DNA from: JAGVVZ01 sp964372465
Lineage (GTDB): Archaea > Aenigmatarchaeota > Aenigmatarchaeia > CG10238-14
DNA: 24,040 nucleotides
NCBI GenBank assembly: GCA_964372465.1
Contig: CAYJRA010000011.1
Span: 1 to 24,040, forward strand
Direction of reading: 5' to 3'
Shown here: positions 14,898-21,546 of the stretch, piece after piece
How the letters are laid out: each line of letters opens with the position of its first letter
Numbering within the stretch: position 1 is the stretch's first letter
The notes under the pieces: generated by a model
What the model saw: the letters and a program-made list of their open reading frames with translations, nothing else
The model's database searches: none
Told to the model about the DNA's origin: nothing
Program-made: the position numbers and the translations under genes

Positions 14898-15188
14898 ATG
14901 AAGAGAGTGAATATATTTCAATTTGGAAGAGTTTTGGATAAAAATTTTCCAGAACTTGTGAAGTATGACTCGCCTGAAATTGATTTAGCTATAGAAGATT
15001 TGGCTAATACAGAGAAATCAATCCAGAAAATCATATCAGAATTGAACAAGTTAAAAAGACATGATTATAATGGTTTGGCCCAAATATTGACAGACTTAGA
15101 AAACTTATTTGAACATACCAACGAACATTTGAAGAAAGCTAAACCCAAATTGAGTAAACTACAAAGAATAGTCCATAACAAAATATAA
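14898..15188 (+). CDS. Small helical protein, unknown
   Basis: A 96-residue soluble, highly charged protein, almost entirely alpha-helical, with heptad-like patterning (IEDLANTEKSIQKIISELNK and LTDLENLFEHTNEHLKKAK), so probably a helical hairpin or coiled-coil. There is no signal peptide, no Cys and no known motif. It has a clear Shine-Dalgarno: AGAGGTG at 14886-14892, 5 bases before ATG 14898. It is the only surface-block gene with such a site. It lies 22 bases after the last pilin-like gene and is probably on the same transcript; a cytoplasmic partner of the pilin-like system is possible but unproven. Confidence 0.65.
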   Translation: MKRVNIFQFGRVLDKNFPELVKYDSPEIDLAIEDLANTEKSIQKIISELNKLKRHDYNGLAQILTDLENLFEHTNEHLKKAKPKLSKLQRIVHNKI

Positions 15189-15207
15189 TAATTAAAATAA
15201 AAGAAAT

Positions 15208-15764
15208 TTATATGATATGTTGTAAAACTAGTGATTTAACTTTTTCAAATACTTCTTTTCTATTTTCTGGCGTTAAATTAAATAAAATCACGTCGTTTCT
15301 TTTCTTGATGGATTCTATCAGTGGATCTTGATATACTTTGGATATAGTGGCTAATAATGAGTTCTTTGAATCAAGATATAATATCACCAATCTTCTAAAA
15401 TCCTCAGAAAAAAGTTCCATTTGACCGATTTCATCAATGTACAAAAATTCATTTGGTTTTATTGTGAACTACCACCAGTCAAAGACTAGGTGGAATTATC
15501 ATTTCAAAAGTGGTTTGATGAGCTTGTTGAATTCATTTACATCAACAAAATATTTAGAAACCCTATAAGAAGACTTGATGTTTATATGTGCCAAAGGCGT
15601 CACAAAACCATAAGAAGCAATTACATTAAATCCCGCTCTGTCACCATTCTCTGTTATTTGCTTTGTCAAAACCCCTTTTTGTCAGGAATTTCAGCGATAA
15701 TTTTTTCCACAATAGTTGATTTGCTGCTTCTGGGTTTGCCTTGAATTAAAATTTTGTTAATCAT
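15208..15764 (-). pseudogene. THEP1-type nucleoside-triphosphatase, broken
   Basis: The pieces of a THEP1 NTPase lie in order on the minus strand. ATG 15764, preceded by GGTG, opens MINKILIQGKPRSSKST, a Walker A in which the usual Gly before Lys is Ser. After about 32 codons the frame stops at TGA near 15667. The next frame, one base over, continues with LTKQITENGDRAGFNVI and on to NEFNKLIKPLLK. This suggests one lost T in the GGGGTTTT run. Three in-frame stops then follow (two in tandem, one about 10 codons on). The same frame resumes with FLYIDEIGQMELFS (Walker B) and a normal C-terminal half to 15208. The 78-codon end alone lacks the P-loop. Substitutions in Walker A and several separate lesions argue for real decay and not a single sequencing error. 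Confidence 0.8.
15472..15493. repeat. Short inverted repeat inside the THEP1 pseudogene
   Basis: CCACCAGTC, a 3-base AAA loop, then GACTAGGTGG: nine pairs with one unpaired base. It falls exactly in the 14-codon stretch of the THEP1 remnant that carries the in-frame stops. It could be a hairpin footprint or chance. The length of the protein gap is about normal, so an insertion is not required. Confidence 0.5.
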
Positions 15765-15881
15765 AAAAACACCATTTGCCTGATATAACGCCAATATACT
15801 GATCTGAATTCTGTCTTTATATAAAAAACATATTAATTTTTAGAGAAATTGATAATAATCCGAAAATACATTATTATTAAA

Positions 15882-16019
15882 ATGGCTATATGGAAAAATA
15901 TAAAGTGTCCTGGTTGTAAAAAACCCAACGACAGAGATGATTTGAAACAAAGAAACGGATCCTGTTTGTTCTGTGGGTATAAAATTGTTGGGAATCTCAA
16001 TGGATTCAAGCCCGTTTAG
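15882..16019 (+). CDS. Very small zinc-ribbon protein (45 aa)
   Basis: ATG 15882 opens a 45-residue frame, MAIWKNIKCPGCKKPNDR and onward, ending at TAG 16017-16019. Four cysteines in two pairs (C9-x2-C12 and C28-x2-C31, SCLFCGYK) make a classic zinc ribbon spaced by 15 residues. No other domain fits in this length. AT-rich sequence with TATA-like stretches lies upstream (about 15815-15830 and near 15875), but no clear Shine-Dalgarno. Its end overlaps the end of the convergent zinc-finger gene by 4 bp. Many archaea have such orphan mini-ribbons, often nucleic-acid or ribosome associated; the role here is unknown. Confidence 0.65.
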   Translation: MAIWKNIKCPGCKKPNDRDDLKQRNGSCLFCGYKIVGNLNGFKPV

Positions 16020-16231
16020 CCAAACATGCTTGACAACACATTTCCCAGATCATTATCTGATTTTTTTTGTTCTCCATAGATGATTTCTTCTATCGGTTTA
16101 TCGCATTTGAAGCAAATCCATCTTTTAGAACTTCTTTTCATGCATCTTTCACACCCAATCGAAGAACAATCCTCACATTCCATCAATTCAACAGAAGAAT
16201 TACTGCATTTGGGGCATTTGATTTCAATCAT
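16016..16231 (-). CDS. Small multi-CxxC zinc-finger protein
   Basis: A 71-residue protein starting MIEIKCPKC. It has four C-x2-C knuckles: CPKC, CEDC, CERC and CFKC. Two zinc sites can be built, like a B-box/RING-like or double zinc ribbon. The tail is acidic and polar (GEQKKSDNDLGNVLSSMFG). An ATG at 16246 would add five residues. I prefer ATG 16231 because a TATA box (TATAAATA on the minus strand, about 16252-16259) then falls at the leaderless distance. It converges on the 45-residue zinc ribbon with a 4-bp overlap and diverges from the MFS gene. Function not known. Confidence 0.7.
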   Translation of the reverse strand: MIEIKCPKCSNSSVELMECEDCSSIGCERCMKRSSKRWICFKCDKPIEEIIYGEQKKSDNDLGNVLSSMFG

Positions 16232-16298
16232 ATAATTAATATACATCTAACAATATTTATAGTATTTTTTAAGAATTCATTTAACAGGTTGAAAAACA

Positions 16299-17705
16299 GT
16301 GGAAGAAGATGTAACATATTCTAAAATTGTAGACAAGAATCTGAAAAACAGTATTGTAGAGGGAGCTTGTAACTCGTGCAAAACCGGTTTTGGAGAGTCG
16401 TATATCAGCGCGTTTGCAATAAAAATAATGAACGCGTCAAATTTCGAAATAGCATTGTTATCTTCTATACCAAGATTTATTGGCTTTCTATCAAACTTAC
16501 TGTCAATACCAATGCTTGAAAGAATCAAAAACAGAAAGAAGATGATATTATTGGGTGTTTTCATTAGTGCACTGATGCTCATACCTATCTTTCTCTCCTC
16601 GTTTGTTCCAAATCTTGATGCTTGGCTGCTAATATTTTTTACAACAATTTATTTTTTATCAGATTTTATAATAGCACCAATTTGGATAAGTCTTATCGGA
16701 GACATAGTTCCAGATAAAATAAAGGGAAATTATTTCGGAAAAAGAAACAAATATCTTGGATTGGCAGAATTTGTTTCTTATTTAATCGGTGGAATTATTC
16801 TAAGCTATTTTGCCAATGTTAATTTGTTGATTGGCTTTGGCATAATTTTCGGATTGGCTTTGCTCTTTAGACTAATGTCATTCTTTTTCATATCAAAACT
16901 CTATGAACCGGATTATGTTATTGAAGAACAAAATAGGTTTTCTTTTATAGATTTCCTAAAAAGACTGGGATCAACAAATTATGGGCTATTTGTAGTATAT
17001 ATCTGTGTTTTTACATTTGCCGTTCAAACAGTTGCGCCGTTTTTTGTAGTTTACATGCTGAGAGACTTGAAATTTGACTTTATCACATTTACAATCGTAT
17101 CCGTAGGAGCAACTGTATCCGGGTTCTTGACCATGTCTATCTGGGGAAAATATTCAGATGAGTTCGGTAACAAAAAAATTCTTTCAATAACAGGAATTTT
17201 AATCAGCTTCATACCCATATTATGGACTTTGTCCAAAAATCCAATATATCTCTTTTCAGTTGAAACATTCAGCGGCTTTTTATGGGCTGGATTCAGTTTG
17301 TCAAGCTTCAATTTTGTATTTGATACTGTATCGCCAGAAAAAAGAATAAGAGCTGTTTCGTATTACAGAGTGCTTTATGGTACTTCTATTTTGTTAGGTG
17401 CTTTGTTCGGCGGAGTTTTGCTAAATTTCAACACTACATTTTGGAGCTCCGTAATTTTGGTTATGTTAATATCTGCTGCGCTGCGCTTATTATCTTCATT
17501 GATAATTCTACCAAAAATAAAGGAGGTAAAACCAGTAAAAAATATCTCTGGGGCGCAATTGTTCTGGTCCATAATAACTGTTGAAAGCATTAAAGGTCTC
17601 AATCAGCCAATAATATTGGTAAAAAGAAATGCAAAAAAACCCAAGGAATTCATTGATAAAATAGTTGACGAACTGAAAGAAGTAATAAAAAGGACGAAAG
17701 AATAA
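16299..17705 (+). CDS. MFS transporter
   Basis: A 468-residue membrane protein with about 12 helices and the layout of the Major Facilitator Superfamily. There is a charged cytoplasmic loop after helix 2 (LERIKNRKKMILLG), a central loop near residue 205, and in the second half a similar loop (SIWGKYSDEFGNKKIL), the usual motif A-like position. The N-terminal 20 residues and C-terminal 60 residues are cytosolic and Lys-rich. The start GTG 16299 lies about 25-35 bases from a T/A-rich promoter shared with the divergent zinc-finger gene. The substrate cannot be told. Twenty-four bases separate it from the NIF3-like gene, so these may be one operon. Confidence 0.85.
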   Translation: MEEDVTYSKIVDKNLKNSIVEGACNSCKTGFGESYISAFAIKIMNASNFEIALLSSIPRFIGFLSNLLSIPMLERIKNRKKMILLGVFISALMLIPIFLSSFVPNLDAWLLIFFTTIYFLSDFIIAPIWISLIGDIVPDKIKGNYFGKRNKYLGLAEFVSYLIGGIILSYFANVNLLIGFGIIFGLALLFRLMSFFFISKLYEPDYVIEEQNRFSFIDFLKRLGSTNYGLFVVYICVFTFAVQTVAPFFVVYMLRDLKFDFITFTIVSVGATVSGFLTMSIWGKYSDEFGNKKILSITGILISFIPILWTLSKNPIYLFSVETFSGFLWAGFSLSSFNFVFDTVSPEKRIRAVSYYRVLYGTSILLGALFGGVLLNFNTTFWSSVILVMLISAALRLLSSLIILPKIKEVKPVKNISGAQLFWSIITVESIKGLNQPIILVKRNAKKPKEFIDKIVDELKEVIKRTKE

Positions 17706-17729
17706 TTATTTACTTAACAAACAATTATT

Positions 17730-18488
17730 ATGGTTAAATTAAAAGATCTTGTAAATTTTCTCGATGATTATCTCAAAATTAGCGATATAGAAGATAATTC
17801 TTGGAATGGGTTGCAGTTTGAAGGAAAAAACGAAATCAAAAAAATATTAGGGGCTGTCGATGCTAGCATTGAAACATTCAAAAAAGCTGAAGATACAAAA
17901 GCTGATCTCATAATAGTCCACCACGGCCACTTTTGGAACGGATCTAACCCATCTATAATAGGTGGGAGCAAAAAAAGGATAGATCTGCTCTATCAAAACA
18001 ATATTTCCTTATATGCAGTTCATCTGCCCCTGGATAGACACAAAGAAATCGGCAATAATCTGCAGATATTGAAATTGCTAAATGCTAAAATAAAAAAAGA
18101 ATTTGCTTATTTTAAGGATAAAAATATTGGATGGGTAGGCGAAACAAAAAAACCATTGCCAATGAGAGAAGTTGAGAAAGCATTAAAGGAGAAATTGAAT
18201 GCTAAATGCATTTCGATTCCGTTCGGGCCTAAACAAATAAAGACTATAGCTGTTTGCAGTGGCGGAGGAAATTACGAGGATTTCTTCGAAGCCTTAAGGG
18301 AGAAAGTGGATCTATATATAACAGGCGACACTAGCGAGATATATCATGCAGCCAAAGATTATGGAATAAACGTGATATTTGCAGGCCATCATGCAACAGA
18401 AACAGTTGGAATTAAATCATTATTGAAAGTATTGGAAAAGAAATTTAAGGTTGAAACTGAGTTCATTGATATTGAAACCGGCCTATAA
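17730..18488 (+). CDS. NIF3/YbgI-family dinuclear metal protein
   Basis: A 252-residue NIF3-family protein (sometimes annotated GTP cyclohydrolase 1 type 2 homolog), a toroidal cytosolic metalloprotein whose true reaction is unsettled. Expected ligands are all present: H64-H65 (VHHGHFW), H98 and D102 (VHLPLD), and H220/E224 near the end (FAGHHATET). The N-terminus has the family's NSWNGLQFEG motif (23-32) and the length is right for the short archaeal form. It starts at ATG 17730 without a Shine-Dalgarno. It lies 24 bases after the MFS gene and 14 bases before the HAD hydrolase, consistent with a three-gene operon. Confidence 0.9.
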   Translation: MVKLKDLVNFLDDYLKISDIEDNSWNGLQFEGKNEIKKILGAVDASIETFKKAEDTKADLIIVHHGHFWNGSNPSIIGGSKKRIDLLYQNNISLYAVHLPLDRHKEIGNNLQILKLLNAKIKKEFAYFKDKNIGWVGETKKPLPMREVEKALKEKLNAKCISIPFGPKQIKTIAVCSGGGNYEDFFEALREKVDLYITGDTSEIYHAAKDYGINVIFAGHHATETVGIKSLLKVLEKKFKVETEFIDIETGL

Positions 18489-18502
18489 TATTAGTTGATT
18501 TT

Positions 18503-19135
18503 ATGATAAAAATCATTGCTTTTGATTTAGATGGCGTCCTTGTAAAGGAAAACTGCTATTTCAGCCAATTATTTGAGAAATTGTATAACGTTCCGCACGA
18601 GGAGTTCTACGAAGTTATGAAATCTTTCAAAATGCTGACAAGAACAAAAAGGAATGAATCCAATTTTGCTATATTCCATGATCTTTTAGAAAGATATAAA
18701 ATCAAGATTTCCGAAAAAGAATTTTTTGACCTCTGGTTGAATAATTTCAAAACAAATAAAGATGCTGTGGATATAGCAATTTCACTAAAGAAAAAATACA
18801 AAATTGCAGTGATTTCCGACAATTTTCAGGAAAGGGCAGAATTTTTTAGAACAAAGATTAAATGGTTCAGGGATTTTGATTACAGTATATTTTCGTCTGA
18901 TATAGGGTTCACCAAAAAATCAACTGAAATTTTCATGAAATTTTTAAATGACAACAAAGTCAGTCCGCAAGAAGTTGTCTATATAGATGATGACAAAGAA
19001 AACATTGAGACAGCAAGAAGTATTGGAATAAGGGGGGTTGTTTTTGATAATATAAACCAATTAAAAAATGATCTAAAAATCATTCAAGAAAATATTTATT
19101 TCAAAAGAAATGAAAAATATGAATTCCAAAAATGA
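18503..19135 (+). CDS. HAD-superfamily hydrolase
   Basis: A 210-residue haloacid dehalogenase-type phosphatase. Motif I is FDLDGVL with D8 and D10; motif II is VISDN with Ser105; motif III Lys is at 138/139 (FTKKS); motif IV is IDDD (161-164). The helical cap lies between motifs I and II (about 18-90), as in the beta-phosphoglucomutase/phosphoglycolate phosphatase group. The physiological substrate is unknown; sugar phosphates or phosphoglycolate are typical for this shape. It follows the NIF3-like gene by 14 bases and is the last gene before the repeat-flanked toxin-antitoxin module. Confidence 0.88.
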   Translation: MIKIIAFDLDGVLVKENCYFSQLFEKLYNVPHEEFYEVMKSFKMLTRTKRNESNFAIFHDLLERYKIKISEKEFFDLWLNNFKTNKDAVDIAISLKKKYKIAVISDNFQERAEFFRTKIKWFRDFDYSIFSSDIGFTKKSTEIFMKFLNDNKVSPQEVVYIDDDKENIETARSIGIRGVVFDNINQLKNDLKIIQENIYFKRNEKYEFQK

Positions 19136-19159
19136 AGCTCAATATTAGTTACTTGCTAC

Positions 19160-19188
19160 ATGGCTTCAAAATCCCACCTCCTGCACAG
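19160..19188 (+). repeat. Direct repeat, left copy, beside vapBC
   Basis: A 29-bp sequence whose first 22 bases are identical to a second copy at 19888; over all 29 bases 27 match. It contains TTCAAAATCCCACCTCC, which resembles the T-loop and 3' acceptor part of a tRNA, but no tRNA body precedes it. It lies about 40 bases before VapB, just upstream of its promoter. Confidence 0.8.
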
Positions 19189-19194
19189 AATAAA

Positions 19195-19220
19195 GTATAA
19201 ATAGTATTACTGGTAATACT
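19195..19220 (+). promoter_or_regulatory. vapBC promoter with palindromic operator
   Basis: The TATA box GTATAAATAG (19195-19204) lies 23-32 bases before ATG 19227, matching a leaderless transcript. Overlapping its end is AGTATTAC-TG-GTAATACT (19203-19220), a perfect inverted repeat with a 2-base centre. It sits where a bound repressor would block TBP/TFB or polymerase. AbrB-type antitoxins commonly autoregulate at such sites, so VapB is the likely ligand. Confidence 0.7.
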
Positions 19221-19226
19221 TTAATT

Positions 19227-19463
19227 ATGAAAAGAAAAGAAACGAAAATAACAACTAAATACCAAACAACTATACCCAGAGAGGTAAGAAAATATCTCGA
19301 CATAAGACCTGGTAGAGAGGTAGAATGGCACATAGTTAAAAGTATGGTGATTGTAGATACGCCAAAAAGAATAAAAAACCCAGTCAGACTGCTAACGTCT
19401 CAAATAAAACTCAATATAGATGCTGTTAAACTTGTGAAAGAAGCAAGAGAGGACTTTGGATGA
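19227..19463 (+). CDS. vapB: AbrB/SpoVT-type antitoxin VapB
   Basis: A 78-residue protein. The first 45 residues are a swapped-hairpin AbrB domain with the family core ITTKYQTTIPREVRKYLDI, followed by RPGREVEW and a short strand (SMVIVD). The C-terminal half is helical and basic and would wrap around and inhibit the toxin. It is predicted to dimerise on the palindrome just upstream. The stop overlaps the toxin start (ATGA). The leaderless ATG 19227 is set by the TATA box. High confidence as an antitoxin because of its neighbour. Confidence 0.92.
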   Translation: MKRKETKITTKYQTTIPREVRKYLDIRPGREVEWHIVKSMVIVDTPKRIKNPVRLLTSQIKLNIDAVKLVKEAREDFG

Positions 19464-19888
19464 TATATGTTGACACAAATATTTTTATTTATGCCATAGA
19501 GAATCATCCAAAATATGGTGGAGTTTGTAAGAAAGTACTTTTGGATATAGAATCTGAAAGGGTCAAAACTTCTGCGTCTATTTTGGTTCTAGTAGAGATA
19601 ATCAACGTTCTTACAAAAATAAATAGAATATTAAAAAAACAGAAGAAAAAACCTTTAGACGTAAAGAAAAACATCGACGCCATTCTTTCACTTCCAATTA
19701 CATGGTTCGATTTGGATTTTTTAATTATTAAAAGAGCATCAGAATATACTCATAATGTTACAGGAGTAGACTATATCCATATCGCAACTATGGAAACAAA
19801 TTCTGTTACAGAAATAGTTTCTGCGGATGATGAATTGGATAAAATAAAATTTATAAAAAGAATAGACCCAAAGGAATATCGATTGTAA
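19460..19888 (+). CDS. vapC: PIN-domain ribonuclease toxin VapC
   Basis: A 142-residue PIN domain, the Mg-dependent RNase of type II VapBC systems; many family members cut tRNA or rRNA. The four acidic catalytic residues are in place: D5 (YVDTNIFIY), E46 (VLVEIINVL), D104 (TGVDYIHIA) and D123 (SADDELDKI). The length is typical. It overlaps VapB by four bases. The last base of its TAA stop is the first base of the right-hand direct repeat. The target RNA cannot be deduced. Confidence 0.93.
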   Translation: MIYVDTNIFIYAIENHPKYGGVCKKVLLDIESERVKTSASILVLVEIINVLTKINRILKKQKKKPLDVKKNIDAILSLPITWFDLDFLIIKRASEYTHNVTGVDYIHIATMETNSVTEIVSADDELDKIKFIKRIDPKEYRL

Positions 19889-19916
19889 TGGCTTCAAAAT
19901 CCCACCTCCCACACAG
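19888..19916 (+). repeat. Direct repeat, right copy, beside vapBC
   Basis: Second copy of the 29-bp repeat (27 of 29 bases identical, first 22 exact), in the same orientation as the left copy and 728 bases away start to start. The pair brackets the whole vapBC module with its promoter. This is the arrangement expected after insertion or duplication of a small cassette at a short site. Confidence 0.8.
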
Positions 19917-20061
19917 GTTTCTATATTTCTGAGTTTTTCTGAAAATACATGACTTTCAAGGAGATATTTATTTCAAAAAAAATAGCTAAAAATGGAAATT
20001 CTACTCTAAAATAAGTTAGTATTCAGAAAGCGATAATTTTATATATAAATTAGTATATAAT

Positions 20062-20079
20062 AGTTATTAATTAATAACT
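20062..20079. promoter_or_regulatory. 18-bp perfect palindrome (probable operator)
   Basis: AGTTATTAATTAATAACT is a perfect 18-bp palindrome. It lies directly after TATA-like GTATATAA (20053-20060) and before the start of the small winged-helix-like gene. Position between TATA box and coding start suggests an operator, most likely for autoregulation by the downstream protein. In AT-rich sequence some palindromes arise by chance, but 18 exact bases at this location is notable. Confidence 0.55.
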
Positions 20080-20092
20080 TTTAGTGATTAAA

Positions 20093-20359
20093 ATGATAAG
20101 ACAAAAATGTGCACATGCACCAACTTTGAATACTGTTATTATGGTAGAAAAAACTCTGAGAAATATGAACGAAAGTACCATAAAAATTGCTGACTTGAAG
20201 AGAAAATTACCAAAACAGGTAAATCATAACACTTTGATGTCGATATTGGAATATCTTGAAGAAAGCAACAAAATTGCTGTTGGCTTGAAAGGGATAACAT
20301 GGATTCACAATTCTAATCCAAGACTTAAAGCAGCCATACAAAAAGGTTTTGAGGTATGA
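20093..20359 (+). CDS. Small winged-helix-like protein
   Basis: An 88-residue protein beginning MIRQKCAHAP. The pattern is helix-helix-helix-wing: TVIMVEKTLRNM, ESTIKIADLKRKLPKQVN, HNTLMSILEYLEESNKI, then the short strand pair AVGLKGITWI. This is the shape of small archaeal winged-helix DNA-binding proteins in which the LEYLEESNKI-x4-KGITWI end forms recognition helix and wing. A GTG at 20084 is in frame and lies 27 bases from the centre of the TATA box, so it could be a leaderless start adding three residues; ATG 20093 is the more usual codon. The perfect palindrome upstream suggests autoregulation. There is no enzyme domain. It is an orphan between vapBC and the transporter. Confidence 0.75.
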   Translation: MIRQKCAHAPTLNTVIMVEKTLRNMNESTIKIADLKRKLPKQVNHNTLMSILEYLEESNKIAVGLKGITWIHNSNPRLKAAIQKGFEV

Positions 20360-20543
20360 GAACAGTTCGTAGATCGGTAGGTAAGATGAGGTGTCAATAG
20401 AAGGATTATCGTTCGGTTTCTGCGCTCAATAAGATTTAAATTTGCCAACGTAAAACTTATTATCACTTACTCGAATTAGTAATTCGCAGATGAGAAGGCA
20501 TACCTGTTTTTTTCCGTCAGGATACTTATTGTGGGTAATTTTT

Positions 20544-21404
20544 ATGGATTGGATAACAGCAAGCTTGGTTATGTTTTTTTCTTCAGTAGTGCTATATACC
20601 TCCATAAGAAAAGCACAATTGTTGAAAATATCCATCGAAGCCTATTCTCTGTTCATGTTTGGAATGCCATTAATCATTCTATCTCTAATAACACCTCTTT
20701 CTGGAATATCCCTTTATCTATCTTGGCCCAATTTTATTAAAATAACCATTGCCTCAATTTTCTTCAGCTATTTGGGTAATGTGTTCTCGCAAAGAAGTAT
20801 TTTAGAAGCTCCAAATCCTGGTTATAGCTTAATCATTTCAAAAAGTTATGTTATTTTTACAACGCTTGTATCCGTACTGATTTTTAATTCTGAACTCACT
20901 CTAAGAAAAGCAATAGCCATCATGCTGATAGTTTTGTTTTCAACCCTAATCATGTTGCCAAAAATCATGAAGAAAAGCAAATCAAAAAACATGAAGTGGC
21001 TGGTTTACTCATTTGGTGCTTTCTTTTGCTGGGGTTTTTTAGCATTGATGTCTAAACATTTGATAGACCTGGGTGTCAATGTGTTTTCAATCCTATTTTA
21101 TCTCCATCTAATTGTGACTCCATTGGTTTTTTTCGACTTTAAAAGAAATAAAGGAAAACTAATTTTTGATAAGCAAAAATGGATGATACTGTTCTTGATA
21201 GGCATTTCTAGTTTTTTATTCAACTTGTTCATGCAGATAGGTTACAAATATGCACCAAATCCCGGATATATTAATGCTGTGAATGCATCATCAATTATTT
21301 TGGTAACCACCGCAGCTATTATTCTGTTCAAAGATGAAACATCCTTTAAAAAAATATTAGGAATTATAGGCGCCACAATAGGGTTGATTTTATTGTTTAT
21401 TTGA
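20544..21404 (+). CDS. EamA/DMT-family transporter
   Basis: A 286-residue membrane protein with about ten helices arranged as two five-helix repeats, typical of EamA (drug/metabolite transporter) carriers. Each repeat ends with a similar pattern: NPGYSLIISKSYVIFTTLVS in the first and NPGYINAVNASSIILVTTAA in the second, each followed by a charged loop (LTLRKAIAIMLIV and TSFKKILGIIGAT). I chose ATG 20544 (MDWITASL), the normal start for this family; an in-frame ATG at 20490 would add 18 polar residues. The substrate is unknown, with amino acids or nucleotide sugars among possibilities. The gene converges on the tRNA-Leu gene. Confidence 0.85.
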   Translation: MDWITASLVMFFSSVVLYTSIRKAQLLKISIEAYSLFMFGMPLIILSLITPLSGISLYLSWPNFIKITIASIFFSYLGNVFSQRSILEAPNPGYSLIISKSYVIFTTLVSVLIFNSELTLRKAIAIMLIVLFSTLIMLPKIMKKSKSKNMKWLVYSFGAFFCWGFLALMSKHLIDLGVNVFSILFYLHLIVTPLVFFDFKRNKGKLIFDKQKWMILFLIGISSFLFNLFMQIGYKYAPNPGYINAVNASSIILVTTAAIILFKDETSFKKILGIIGATIGLILLFI

Positions 21405-21409
21405 GATAA

Positions 21410-21507
21410 TGCGGGAGGCAGGATTCGAACCTGCGAACCTACTAAAGGACAGGCTTTCTTCTAAACACCTAAGGCCTGCGCCGTTGACCAGGCTTGGCAA
21501 CTCCCGC
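21410..21507 (-). tRNA. tRNA-Leu(UAG) with a 12-nt intron
   Basis: On the minus strand, acceptor GCGGGAG pairs with CTCCCGC, discriminator A. The D arm is GCC...GGC, the variable arm is long (CCT-TTAGT-AGG), and the T arm is GCAGG/TTCGAAT/CCTGC. The anticodon stem CAGGC:GCCTG is separated by CTTAGG, twelve extra bases (21456-21467) and A. Removing them gives loop CTTAGGA, anticodon UAG. The intron is at the canonical 37/38 site. BHB fit is minimal: CUUA against GAAG pairs three of four, bulges GG|U and AA|A. Mature length is 86 nt. A TATA-like CTTTTAAGTTT lies about 26-36 bases upstream. No CCA is encoded. Confidence 0.9.
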
Positions 21508-21546
21508 ACAATACTAAAATTAAGGATTCTGATAAACTTAAAAGAA

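Noticed and set aside
15490..15744. Plus-strand frame of 84 codons
   Set aside because: Antisense to the THEP1 remnant, which gives a better explanation in pieces.
19160..19188. Repeat as a real tRNA gene end
   Set aside because: The T-loop is altered (CTTCAAAA) and no D or anticodon arm precedes it.
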